Positions 47,705 to 56,814 of a DNA stretch of 64,000 bases are shown one piece after another; the first letter of the stretch is position 1, and each line of letters begins with the position of its first letter. Under the pieces are notes generated by a model. That model had not been told where the DNA came from and searched no databases. It worked only from the letters and a program-made list of their open reading frames with translations. A program made the translations under genes and the position numbers. This DNA is from Caballeronia ptereochthonis. GTDB taxonomy: Bacteria; Pseudomonadota; Gammaproteobacteria; Burkholderiales; Burkholderiaceae. The DNA is taken from contig NZ_FCOB02000006.1 in the NCBI RefSeq assembly GCF_001545075.1, positions 186,001 through 250,000 of the forward strand. The letters run 5' to 3'.

Positions 47705-48090
47705 TGAAGGGCCTTGAGCCGAAAAACTTTATCCGCCCCGACCCGGAAAAAGAACGCGTTCTCGGATGCGTGCCGAATTCGGACACGCGCGGGGAAGTGG
47801 CACATGTTTGCGGACCTGATACGGCGACGCATACCATTGCGATTACTCGGAACTTCTGCGACCTACCAGAGACGACCGCAGGTACGCTGTCTTCCATGCA
47901 ACTCACCATCGTGCACGAATGCACTCACTTCTATGACACTTTTGGAGCACTCGATTACAAAAATACTTACGGGCCACGCCTTTGTTTGCAACTCGCACAA
48001 AGTGAGCCGGACATGGCAATCAAGAATGCCGATAACATCGCTTTTTACGTACTTGCTTCTGACTCTTTCTCTTCTGGTCTGCGAGTCTGA
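47704..48090 (+). CDS. M35-type (aspzincin) metallopeptidase domain, putative T6SS effector, possibly N-terminally truncated
   Basis: 128 residues from the ATG at 47704. The zinc motif HECTH is at residues 71-75 (VHECTHFYDTF), followed by GALDYKNTYG at 81-90 with the presumed third ligand Asp84, and the family's late IKNADNIAFYV near 106-116. Three cysteines precede the active site. This fits the Aspzincin_M35 family, to which several PAAR-linked T6SS effectors belong. Relatives, as I recall them, carry some 80 further N-terminal residues, so this copy may be a shortened remnant. Activity is therefore uncertain. The downstream overlapping gene is a candidate immunity gene. Confidence 0.65.
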   Translation: MKGLEPKNFIRPDPEKERVLGCVPNSDTRGEVAHVCGPDTATHTIAITRNFCDLPETTAGTLSSMQLTIVHECTHFYDTFGALDYKNTYGPRLCLQLAQSEPDMAIKNADNIAFYVLASDSFSSGLRV

Positions 48091-48487
48091 CGAAGCGAGA
48101 GCGTGTAGCTTTGCAATGCAGTATGGAACAAGGCTTGAAGGATCAGCAACGACCCTTTCCAATGAGGATCGGGTTCGTCTCGCGGAGTTGGTAATTTCGG
48201 TACGTGGCAGCGTAGCGGACAGGGGACCGGTTTCCGTGTATGGTTTCGCCGATGAACATCAACCTGATGCGCAACGCATTGCTGATAGGCGGGCGAAAGC
48301 GGCAAGCGGCTATCTTCAGAATCTCGGAGTAGCGGCAGGCAGGATTACAGCGACGACCGAGATTTGGAGAAACACCGCAGCGACTCCGCCGACTGTAAGG
48401 AATCAAATTGAAATCGAGTTTCTGCCGCGCTGCTCGCCCGGAGATTGTCCAAACCCGTGCGGCCAGACGTCCCCCGGTAATCCTTGA
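48026..48487 (+). CDS. exported OmpA-like protein, candidate immunity protein
   Basis: 153 residues; the start overlaps the peptidase gene by 65 bp in another frame. A hydrophobic signal (TSLFTYLLLTLSLLVCES) is followed by a domain with an OmpA-C-like pattern: VSVYGFADEHQPDAQRIADR near residues 68-87, then AKAASGYLQNLGVAAGRI. A GTG at 48002 would add MSRTWQSR and give a more normal, positively charged signal peptide, so it is a serious alternative start. Export to the periplasm and overlap with a putative toxin suit an immunity role; that role is inferred, not shown by any motif. Confidence 0.65.
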   Translation: MPITSLFTYLLLTLSLLVCESDEARACSFAMQYGTRLEGSATTLSNEDRVRLAELVISVRGSVADRGPVSVYGFADEHQPDAQRIADRRAKAASGYLQNLGVAAGRITATTEIWRNTAATPPTVRNQIEIEFLPRCSPGDCPNPCGQTSPGNP

Positions 48488-48601
48488 TCCGCGAGTCTGA
48501 ACTGCTACGGGAGAGAACTCGTCGCCCTGTCTGGCAGAGAAGATGTTTGCCGGACGCAGCTAGACTTGGACTCGTAACCAGCTTTTCAATGTAGCACATT
48601 G

Positions 48602-48630
48602 GCCGCGCGGCACGCGTGCGGCTCTTTTTT
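48602..48630 (+). terminator. terminator downstream of the effector-immunity pair
   Basis: GCCGCGCG pairs with CGTGCGGC (one G-U pair), followed by TCTTTTTT. It lies 115 bp after the OmpA-like gene. Confidence 0.7.
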
Positions 48631-48822
48631 GTCGTCGCGCATTCAAGCGCCGCACGCACCATGTCTGTACTTGTTAATACGGTGGTGCGAGAAATCTCTC
48701 ATAGAAGCCGCCACCGCCTTCGGATAGACGCCATACCACCCCGCCCGCGTGAGCGGGATTGTTCGCTGATTGGTGGAAAGGGCATTCATGCATCGAAGGA
48801 AGCACGGCGCGCGAACGACAAA

Positions 48823-48844
48823 AAACCCGCTCGATGGCGGGTTT
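48823..48844 (-). terminator. hairpin terminator near the island's right end
   Basis: AAACCCGC and GCGGGTTT pair over a 6-nt loop; on the minus strand TTTTTTG follows. It now serves the tRNA-fMet transcript, whose native terminator was displaced to the far side of the island. Confidence 0.7.
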
Positions 48845-48952
48845 GATAGTGCGACGGTTTGCCGGATTCTTGCCGACTTTGCCCACACAGCGCCCAAATC
48901 TGGAATAAATGCTACGCCCAAAATTCGGACAATCGTGCACGCCTTGCTGATA

Positions 48953-49030
<78 letters not shown>

Positions 49031-49045
49031 TCCGTCGAAGAAAAG

Positions 49046-49074
49046 ATTATAAGTCATCGCTTACCTGGACGCAA
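49046..49074 (-). promoter_or_regulatory. promoter of tRNA-fMet
   Basis: TTGCGT and a consensus TATAAT are spaced 17 bp apart on the minus strand, with the -10 ending 15 bp before the tRNA 5' end. Confidence 0.8.
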
Positions 49075-49227
49075 TGCCTCGTTTGCTTCGATCGAAGACA
49101 AAGCGCGACCATAGAAGAGCCGGGCCTGCGTCGAAGCGTCCCGGTTCGACGCAAAGAGCCATGAAACACGCGTGGCATAATCATCCGCTCAGCAACGTCC
49201 ATACAACGACAACGGATCGGGCAAGGC

Positions 49228-49623
49228 ATGCATCACTTGCGTCGGGGCATCATCGGGAAGATCGGCGGGATCGCGGCGATATGCGCGATGCTGTTGCTCT
49301 CGCTCGCGCCCGTCGCATCGCAGGCACTCGAGCGTGCGCGCATGGAGTCGTTGCTCGCGTCCGTGTGCGCAGCCGATGCGCATGCGTCGCGGCTCGAGCA
49401 GGAGCCGGGCGCACATCATGCGAAGCACGACGCGCTCGGTCATCTGCAAGCCTGCGCCTATTGCGATCTCATCGCGCACGCGCCCGCGCCGCCCTCGTTG
49501 CAACAGCGCTTTGGCGTTGGCTTGACGAAGCGCGAAGCGTTCGATGCGAACCATTTTGCCGACGCGCCTCGCCGCGACCTCATCAGCGCCGCGCAACCAC
49601 GCGCCCCGCCCGCCCTCGTCTGA
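49228..49623 (+). CDS. DUF2946 family protein (copper-locus protein)
   Basis: 131 residues. An N-terminal hydrophobic segment (GIAAICAMLLLSLAPVASQ, residues 14-32) is followed by a His-rich stretch (EQEPGAHHAKHDALGHL) and a CAYC motif near residues 76-79, the layout of DUF2946. This family is found next to copper-handling genes and TonB receptors. Here it lies 123 bp before copC and the PCuAC gene. The His and Cys residues suggest metal binding, but the role is unproven. Confidence 0.8.
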   Translation: MHHLRRGIIGKIGGIAAICAMLLLSLAPVASQALERARMESLLASVCAADAHASRLEQEPGAHHAKHDALGHLQACAYCDLIAHAPAPPSLQQRFGVGLTKREAFDANHFADAPRRDLISAAQPRAPPALV

Positions 49624-49746
49624 CTCGCGCTCTCACGCATAGGCTTCGCCCATCGCATCACGCGACGGTGCAAAGCAGCGTCTTCCATTCGAACATCGCG
49701 GACATCGCTCGCAGCGCGCGACGCTTCGAGCACGCAAGGATACGTC

Positions 49747-50109
49747 ATGAGGTCATCATCGTTCGTGCGCGGCGCGCTCGCGCTCGCATTCATCGGTGCG
49801 GCGCAATTTGCGCTCGCCCACGCATTGCCGAAGCTGCAAAACCCCGGGCCCGGCGCGACCGTCAGCGCGCCCCACGAAGTCGCGATCGACTTCGGCGAAG
49901 CGCTCGAGCCGACCTTCAGCAAGCTCGTCGTCACCGATGCCGGAGGCACGCAAGTCAACACCGCGAAATCCGTCGTCGATGCCAGCGACAGGAAGCACAT
50001 GAGCGTCGCGCTCGGCCACCTCGCGCCGGGCGTCTACAAGGTGCAATGGACCGCGGTCGCCGCGGACGGGCATCGCACTCAAGGTCACTACAACTTCACC
50101 GTCAAGTGA
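49747..50109 (+). CDS. copC: copper resistance protein CopC
   Basis: Periplasmic copper-binding protein of 120 residues. The signal peptide ends at ALA (residue 24), leaving His25 as the mature N-terminus, which is the Cu(II) ligand in CopC proteins. The beta-sandwich signature reads [22 protein letters not shown] near residues 31-52 and ends [17 protein letters not shown] with further His ligands. No Met-rich Cu(I) loop is present, so it is of the Cu(II)-only type. copD is absent here. It lies 7 bp before the PCuAC gene. Confidence 0.93.
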   Translation: MRSSSFVRGALALAFIGAAQFALAHALPKLQNPGPGATVSAPHEVAIDFGEALEPTFSKLVVTDAGGTQVNTAKSVVDASDRKHMSVALGHLAPGVYKVQWTAVAADGHRTQGHYNFTVK

Positions 50110-50116
50110 GGCAACA

Positions 50117-50548
50117 ATGAAGAAAATCGCTGTACTCGCGGGCGCGCTCGCTTGCGCATCCATCGCCCAGGCCGCGACGCTCGAAGGCCGCGACTGCTGG
50201 ATTCGCGCGATGCCGCCCAACCTGCCGTCGTCGGGCTACTTCGCCATCGCCAACAACGGCGACAAGCCCGTGACGCTTACGGGCGTACAAACGCCCGCGT
50301 TCGGCATGGCGATGATGCACAAGTCCGAGAACAAGGGCGGCACGGCGACGATGTCGCCCGTCGATTCCGTCGACGTGCCCGCCCACGGCACCCTGAGCTT
50401 CGCGCCGAAGGGCTATCACCTGATGCTGGAAGAACCCGGCAAGCCGCTCAAGGTCGGCTCGACGGTTCCGCTCACGCTTTCGTTCGCGGACAAGTCCACG
50501 CTCGAGGTGAGCTGCGCCGTGAAGTCGGCGGCGGCGACCGGTCACTGA
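50117..50548 (+). CDS. periplasmic copper chaperone PCuAC
   Basis: 143 residues with a signal peptide to about AQA (residue 19). The Cu(I) site is complete: His68-X10-Met79-X21-His101-X-Met103, the exact PCuAC motif. These chaperones deliver copper to the CuA or CuB centre of cytochrome oxidase, or buffer periplasmic copper. The C-terminus has one further cysteine (VSCAV). It shares a transcript with copC, and the module ends at a strong terminator. Confidence 0.93.
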   Translation: MKKIAVLAGALACASIAQAATLEGRDCWIRAMPPNLPSSGYFAIANNGDKPVTLTGVQTPAFGMAMMHKSENKGGTATMSPVDSVDVPAHGTLSFAPKGYHLMLEEPGKPLKVGSTVPLTLSFADKSTLEVSCAVKSAAATGH

Positions 50549-50598
50549 TCTCGTTCGCTTCGCGCGTCGAGCACCGCATCGAGCGCCGATAAAACGAA

Positions 50599-50631
50599 GC
50601 GCGCCGGGCTCGATGCCCGGCGCGCGTTTTT
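50599..50631 (+). terminator. terminator after the copper module
   Basis: An 11-bp perfect stem (GCGCGCCGGGC with GCCCGGCGCGC) around TCGAT is followed by GTTTTT. It also separates the convergent PBP1A gene. Confidence 0.93.
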
Positions 50632-50652
50632 CATGCTCGACGAATCGAACGC

Positions 50653-53199
50653 TTATGGCTTGTTGAACATGTCCATGATCTGCTTGCGCTCGTCGGTCGT
50701 GACTTGCGGCGGCGCCTGCATTCCCGCCGGACCCACGCCGCCCATCGTGGTGGCGTCCCCCGCCATCGGATTGGTGTTGTCCAGCCCGATGCTCGCGACG
50801 AAGCCCGCACCCGGCGTGCGATCGGCATAGAACAATTCGCCGTCGACGGTCGTCACGCCGTCCGGCTTCGGCATCTGCTCCTGCGGAATGCCGCGCAGCG
50901 CGCGTCCCATGTAATCGACCCAGATCGGCAATGCGAGCTGCGCGCCGAACTCGCGGCTGCCGAGCGTCTTGGGCTGGTCGTAGCCCATCCACGCTACCGC
51001 GACGAGTTGCTTCTGATAGCCCGCGAACCAGCCGTCCTTCGCGTCGTTGGTCGTGCCGGTCTTGCCTTGCAGGTCGTTGCGCTTCAGCGCGTTGGTGCCC
51101 GAGCCGGTGCCCTGCGTCGCCACCGTGTGCAGCAGGCTGTTCATGATGTACGCGTTGCGCGGCTCGAGCGTCTGCGGCGCGTTGCTGCCGGCCGTGAGCG
51201 GATTGGCGCGCGAGATCACGGTGCCGCGCGCATCGGCGACTTCGGCGATCAGGTACGGATTGATGCGGTAGCCGCCGTTCGCGAACACCGAATACGCGCC
51301 GCTCAGCTGCAAGGGTGTGACGAGCCCGGCCCCCAGCGCGAGCGGCAGATAAGGCGGCGTCTTGTCCTTGTCGAAGCCGAACTTCTGCGTGACGAAGTCC
51401 TGTGCGTAGTTCGTGCCGATATACGACAGGATGCGGATCGACACGAGATTCTTCGATTTCTGCAAGCCGGTGCGCATCGACATCGGGCCGTCGGGCTGGT
51501 CGTCGTCCTTCGGCTCCCATGCGTCGCCGCCGGGCGTGGCCGCCGGGAAGTGCAGCGGCGCATCGTTGATGATGGTCGCGGGTCCGATGCCTTTATCGAG
51601 CGCCGCCGAATAGATGAACGGCTTGAAGCTCGAGCCCGGCTGACGCCACGCCTGCGTCACGTGATTGAACTTGTTCTTGTTGAAGTCGAAGCCGCCGACG
51701 AGCGCGCGGATCGCGCCGTCCTGCGGCATCATCGACACGAGCGCGCCTTCTACCTGCGGCAGTTGCGTGATCTGCCAGTTGCCCTTGTCGTCCCTCGTGA
51801 GGCGCACGATCGCGCCCGGCTTGATCGCGAGCGCCTTCGACGCATTGCTGCGCAGCGCGGCCGCCGCGAAGCGCAGGCCGTCGCCGGAGACGGTCGCCGT
51901 ATCGCCGCCGACGAACTGCGCCGTCACCTGCTTCGGGCTCGCCGCCGTGACCACCGCCGCGACGAGCTCGCCGTTGTCCGGGTGATCGACGAGCGCGTCC
52001 TCGATCGCCTCGGCGCGGTCGTCCGCGTTCGACGGCAAGTTGATATTGCCCTCCGGGCCGCGATAGCCGTGACGGCGTTCGTAATCCATCACGCCCTTGC
52101 GCACGGCGCGATAGGCGGCGTCCTGATCGGCGGAGTCGATGGTCGTCGTGACCGTGAGGCCGCGCGTATAGGTCTCTTCCTTGTACTGCGCGTACATCAT
52201 CTGCCGCACCATCTCCGCGACATATTCGGCATGCACGCCGTACTCGGTGCCCGCGGACTTGGTGTGGATCTCCTCGGCCACGGCCCGGTCGTATTGCTCG
52301 CGCGTGATGAAGTTCAGATCCAGCATGCGCTTCAGGATGTACTGCTGACGCACCTTCGCGCGCTTCGGATTGACGACCGGGTTATACGCCGAGGGCGCCT
52401 TCGGCAGCCCCGCGAGCATCGCGGCTTCGGCGAGCGAGATGTCCTTCAGGTCCTTCCCGAAGTAGACCCGCGCGGCCGCCGAGAAGCCATACGCACGCTC
52501 GCCAAGATAGATCTGATTCATGTACAGCTCGAGGATCTGATCCTTCGTGAGCGCCCGTTCGATCTTGTACGCGAGCAGCATCTCGTAGATCTTGCGCGTG
52601 TAGGTCTTCTCGCTCGACAGGAAGAAGTTGCGCGCCACCTGCATCGTGATCGTGCTCGCGCCCTGCGATGCGCCGCCGTGCATCAGGTCGGCCATGCCCG
52701 CGCGCAGGATGCCGAGGAAGTCGACGCCGCCATGATCGTAGAAACGGTAGTCCTCGATCGCGAGCACGGCCTTCTTCATCTGATCGGGAATGTCCTGAAA
52801 GCGCACGAGGCTGCGGCGCTCCTCGCCGAATTCGCCGATCAGCACGTGATCGGCCGTATAGACGCGCAGCGGCACCTTCGGCCGATAGTCGATGAGCGCG
52901 TTCAGCGACGGCAGGTTCGGCTCCATGACGACGAGCGCATAGCCGACGATGAGCGCGCCCACCACCACGCCGATCGCCGCGAGACCCGCGAACCAGAGCG
53001 CGATGCGTGCGAAAACCGAGCGGCCGCCGCCCCTGCGATCGTTGCGGCCATTGCGGCCGTTACCACGATTGCCGCCATTGCGGCCGCCGCCGTCGCGGCC
53101 GCCCGAGTCGTTGCGTGAATCGTTGCGAGAGTCGTTCCAGCGGGGTTCGCGATCGTATCGCGAGGACTTCGATGAGTCGGGTCGTTTGATGATAGGCAT
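50653..53199 (-). CDS. mrcA: penicillin-binding protein 1A (bifunctional transglycosylase/transpeptidase)
   Basis: Membrane-anchored peptidoglycan synthase of 848 residues. A charged, Asn/Gly/Arg-rich cytosolic N-terminus (residues 1-55, with NGGNRGNGRNGRNDRRGG repeats) precedes the membrane helix at about 57-80. The GT51 transglycosylase has EDYRFYDHGG with catalytic Glu near 147. The transpeptidase has the nucleophile Ser near 522 (PGSSFKPF), SKN and KTG near 712 (GKTGTTND). The start at 53199 (MPIIKRPDSSK) follows the usual N-terminal order; an earlier ATG at 53550 would add 117 unlikely residues. Probably growth-related cell-wall synthesis. Confidence 0.95.
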   Translation of the reverse strand: MPIIKRPDSSKSSRYDREPRWNDSRNDSRNDSGGRDGGGRNGGNRGNGRNGRNDRRGGGRSVFARIALWFAGLAAIGVVVGALIVGYALVVMEPNLPSLNALIDYRPKVPLRVYTADHVLIGEFGEERRSLVRFQDIPDQMKKAVLAIEDYRFYDHGGVDFLGILRAGMADLMHGGASQGASTITMQVARNFFLSSEKTYTRKIYEMLLAYKIERALTKDQILELYMNQIYLGERAYGFSAAARVYFGKDLKDISLAEAAMLAGLPKAPSAYNPVVNPKRAKVRQQYILKRMLDLNFITREQYDRAVAEEIHTKSAGTEYGVHAEYVAEMVRQMMYAQYKEETYTRGLTVTTTIDSADQDAAYRAVRKGVMDYERRHGYRGPEGNINLPSNADDRAEAIEDALVDHPDNGELVAAVVTAASPKQVTAQFVGGDTATVSGDGLRFAAAALRSNASKALAIKPGAIVRLTRDDKGNWQITQLPQVEGALVSMMPQDGAIRALVGGFDFNKNKFNHVTQAWRQPGSSFKPFIYSAALDKGIGPATIINDAPLHFPAATPGGDAWEPKDDDQPDGPMSMRTGLQKSKNLVSIRILSYIGTNYAQDFVTQKFGFDKDKTPPYLPLALGAGLVTPLQLSGAYSVFANGGYRINPYLIAEVADARGTVISRANPLTAGSNAPQTLEPRNAYIMNSLLHTVATQGTGSGTNALKRNDLQGKTGTTNDAKDGWFAGYQKQLVAVAWMGYDQPKTLGSREFGAQLALPIWVDYMGRALRGIPQEQMPKPDGVTTVDGELFYADRTPGAGFVASIGLDNTNPMAGDATTMGGVGPAGMQAPPQVTTDERKQIMDMFNKP

Positions 53200-53698
53200 G
53201 ACTGGGTTCGTTCGGCGCTCTGTGAAAGCGCGCGCGCTGCCGCGCCGCGATGCGCCAATGCTCTGGCGCCAGTGCAAGGACGGGACGAGCGGATGAGCGG
53301 GCCGGATTCGACCGAAGCTAACAGCGCATTTTAAAGAATTCGGGCGCGCCGCTGCAAAACCGGTCGGACTTTTTTGTAAGCAAATGCCCTTGGACGCGCC
53401 GATTCCCGCCCGCGCGCGCATTCGTGCGGTTACCCACAGAAAGTGTTGAGAGCCTTGTGGACAACCGTATGAGAAAATAGGCAAGTCTTTGATCGCGTGC
53501 CTTTTTTGCGCGATGCTCATCGCTTGCGATGCGAGGGGGCCCGCACCCACGCACCGCGCGCAAACCGATATGATGGATGCACGGATTGCAGGTTCCCGGA
53601 ACCCCGCGCGCGCACCCTGCGGTAAAGATGTCGTGCCGTTTGATGAACCGAAGTTGCGATCGCCTCGTTACGATCGCCTTACTGTTTGCGAGCCGCTC
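53200..53698. other. intergenic region between divergent mrcA and the RHH gene
   Basis: 499 bp. Longer frames here read as shadows. The middle holds an AT-rich TTTTTTGTAAG patch and two DnaA-box-like sites. An upstream in-frame ATG at 53489 of the right-hand gene was not accepted as the start. Confidence 0.4.
53430..53464. promoter_or_regulatory. pair of DnaA-box-like sites
   Basis: TTACCCACA at 53430-53438 and TGTGGACAA at 53456-53464 (reverse strand TTGTCCACA) each differ from the TTATCCACA consensus by one base, in opposite orientation with a 17-bp gap. They could make mrcA or the right-hand gene DnaA-responsive. There is no AT-rich unwinding element that would suggest an origin. Confidence 0.3.
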
Positions 53699-54127
53699 AT
53701 GACGAACAAACCCAGCGAACGCATCGTCGTTTTCGTGACTCCCGCGCAAAAGCTGGCCATCAGCAAGACAGCGGATGCCCTCGGCATCAGCGTGAGCGAG
53801 CTCATGCGGCGCGCGGTGCTGAACTTCAACGCGACGAGCGAGCAGATCAAGGTTGCGGGCATCGTGGATCGCCTGCGCGTGCCCAAGGCGCCGGATGCGC
53901 TCGATGCCGCGCTGAAGAAGGTCGCGGCCAAAGCGGCCATGCGCGAGGCGCGCGACGCGGCGGCGGACGCGAGCAAGCGCGCCGCGCAGGCAGGCAGAGC
54001 GCCGCAAGCAAATCCCGCGTCCGCCACCTCCGGCGACGAAATCGAGCAGGACGCCGGTCACGACGACGACACGCAAGGCGCGGGCGAAGACGCCTCGCTC
54101 ACCGGCGGCACGCGTTCCGGTCGCTGA
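53699..54127 (+). CDS. ribbon-helix-helix-like DNA-binding protein with charged tail
   Basis: 142 residues from the ATG at 53699. The first 50 residues (SERIVVFVTPAQKLAISKTA followed by DALGISVSELMRRAVLNFNA) look like a ribbon-helix-helix domain: one beta strand followed by two helices. The rest is Ala/Arg-rich then acidic and Gly-rich, probably disordered. The fold is inferred from pattern; no toxin-antitoxin partner is adjacent. It may be a small chromosomal regulator. Confidence 0.6.
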   Translation: MTNKPSERIVVFVTPAQKLAISKTADALGISVSELMRRAVLNFNATSEQIKVAGIVDRLRVPKAPDALDAALKKVAAKAAMREARDAAADASKRAAQAGRAPQANPASATSGDEIEQDAGHDDDTQGAGEDASLTGGTRSGR

Positions 54128-54381
54128 CGGCGCGGTGCCCGTTGTTGTTACGTCCGCCTTCCCCCTGCGTCGGCCGTGCGCGCCGTTACACTCCTTAACC
54201 TTCCGTTAAGTCCCGATTAAGCCACGGCATGCTCTAATGAGCGGGTATACCCGGCGTGAACGCGAACGTCGAATGTGAACGTCATATGACGCTTGCAATC
54301 CCGCGCGATGCGCCTCACATTCGAGCCGCGTGAGCACGCACGAGAAGCGTGCGCGCCGCTGTCTTCATCCAGGAGAAATAC

Positions 54382-55062
54382 ATGTCGCTTTTCGATTCCA
54401 TCACTCGGACGGTCAAAGGTCTCTTGAACGACGCCGCCGACACCATGCAGGATCCCTCGCGCGACGCGCGCCAGATCGTGCGCGAGCTCGACGACAGCAT
54501 CGCGAAGGCGGAGAACTCGCTCATCGAGATCGAAGCGCAGGTCGCGACGCAACAGAGCAAGCGCGACGCCGCCGCAGAAAAGGCGCGCAAGTATGAAGAC
54601 GGCGCGAAGCGCGCGCTGCAGGGCGGCGACGAAGGCCTTGCGCGCGAGGCGCTCGCGGCGCAGGCCAACGCCGAAACGGAACGCGATGCGCTCGCGGCGG
54701 AACTGCAGACGCTGGAGCCTTCGGTCGAGCACCTCAAGACGCAGATCGCCGACATGCGCCAGCGCCGCAACGATCTCAACGCGCGCTCGAACATCCTTCA
54801 GGCGAAGCAGCAGATCGCGCAAGCCAAGGACACCGCGGCGACGGCGCTGGGCGGCATCGGCGGCAAGAATCTATCCGAGGATTTCCAGAAGCTCGAGGAC
54901 AAGATCCAGCTCGCCAACGCGCGCTCCGACGCACGCCTGAATTCGGCCGACCAGAAGTCCGGCAAGGCGCTCGAAGACAAGCTCGCCGCGCTCAATCATG
55001 GTCCTTCGGTCGAGGATCGTCTCGAAGCGCTGAAGAAGCAGCTGAACACGCCGGCGCAGTGA
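54382..55062 (+). CDS. pspA: PspA/IM30 family protein
   Basis: 226 residues, almost entirely coiled-coil. It starts MSLFDSITRTVKGLLNDAADTMQDPS, the amphipathic N-terminal helix typical of PspA/Vipp1, followed by heptad-rich helices (DARQIVRELDDSIAKAENSL; ETERDALAAELQTLEP). Such proteins stabilise the inner membrane under stress. No pspF or pspBC lies nearby, so control by sigma-54 is not evident. An AGGAGAAA ribosome-binding site precedes the start. It may be the shorter YjfJ-like relative. Confidence 0.88.
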   Translation: MSLFDSITRTVKGLLNDAADTMQDPSRDARQIVRELDDSIAKAENSLIEIEAQVATQQSKRDAAAEKARKYEDGAKRALQGGDEGLAREALAAQANAETERDALAAELQTLEPSVEHLKTQIADMRQRRNDLNARSNILQAKQQIAQAKDTAATALGGIGGKNLSEDFQKLEDKIQLANARSDARLNSADQKSGKALEDKLAALNHGPSVEDRLEALKKQLNTPAQ

Positions 55063-55208
55063 GTTCCGGCATCTGAAAAGCGCACGCGCGGCGAACTCCC
55101 GGGCTCGCAGCGCGTCGCACGAATATGCGTTACCTTGAGCATGACCCTTCGCAGTACACGTTTGCAGCATCGACAGGAGACGGACGTTCATCGCGTCCGG
55201 CCCGCATC

Positions 55209-56444
<1,236 letters not shown>

Positions 56445-56463
56445 CTCGCGGCGCTCGCCCATG

Positions 56464-56486
56464 GAAGGCCCCGTTCGCGGGGCCTT
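56464..56486 (+). terminator. terminator of the TPR gene
   Basis: A GGCCCCG and CGGGGCC stem with a 2-nt loop is followed by TTTTT, 20 bp past the stop codon. Confidence 0.85.
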
Positions 56487-56526
56487 TTTCATTTCCAGCG
56501 GGGAAATGGAAATCGAGCGAGCGCGC

Positions 56527-56649
56527 TCAGCCGCCTCCGCCGAGAAAGCGCAGCAGGCTCCAGAGAAACTTGAAGAAGCCGACGATGAATTCCCAGATGC
56601 GTTCGAGCTGATCCCAGCTCGCGGCACGCAGGAGAGCATGCAGGATCAT
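56527..56649 (-). CDS. candidate small hydrophobic peptide gene (40 residues)
   Basis: A short frame reads MILHALLRAASWDQLERIW followed by EFIVGFFKFLWSLLRFL and GGGG. The peptide is strongly hydrophobic and amphipathic with basic residues, like membrane-active small peptides. No strong ribosome-binding site precedes the ATG at 56649, and it lies in a gap between convergent genes, so it might be chance. It would need conservation or expression data to be accepted. Confidence 0.35.
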   Translation of the reverse strand: MILHALLRAASWDQLERIWEFIVGFFKFLWSLLRFLGGGG

Positions 56650-56814
56650 GCCGGCGGGGACGCGCGGCGGCGAAGCGCCGCGCGCTCATGCGTTGGTAAT
56701 AGGTGCATCGTGGAAAAAAGAAGGCGGCTCGCGCCGCCTTCCATCGCTATTGCAAAAGCCGCATGATAACCGGTCGCGCGAAGCGTCCCGCCGATCGTCA
56801 GCCCGCGGTCGAAA

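Larger units (their letters stand above)
48488..48952. other. non-coding part of the island
   Basis: 465 bp with two hairpins and no supported gene. The frames present are short and lack ribosome-binding sites. It probably contains remnants of deleted island genes. Confidence 0.4.

Noticed and set aside
50704..53118. 804-codon plus-strand frame opposite PBP1A
   Set aside because: It is the mirror of a gene with all transglycosylase and transpeptidase motifs. The product is Arg/His/Asp-rich and has no motif.
53430..53464. Replication origin at the DnaA-box-like pair
   Set aside because: Only two imperfect boxes, no AT-rich unwinding region, no dnaA, parA or gidA nearby.
53489..53698. N-terminal extension of the RHH-like gene
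   Set aside because: The extension (MIACLFCAMLIACDARG) lacks a ribosome-binding site and covers the likely promoter region; the domain starts right after the ATG at 53699.
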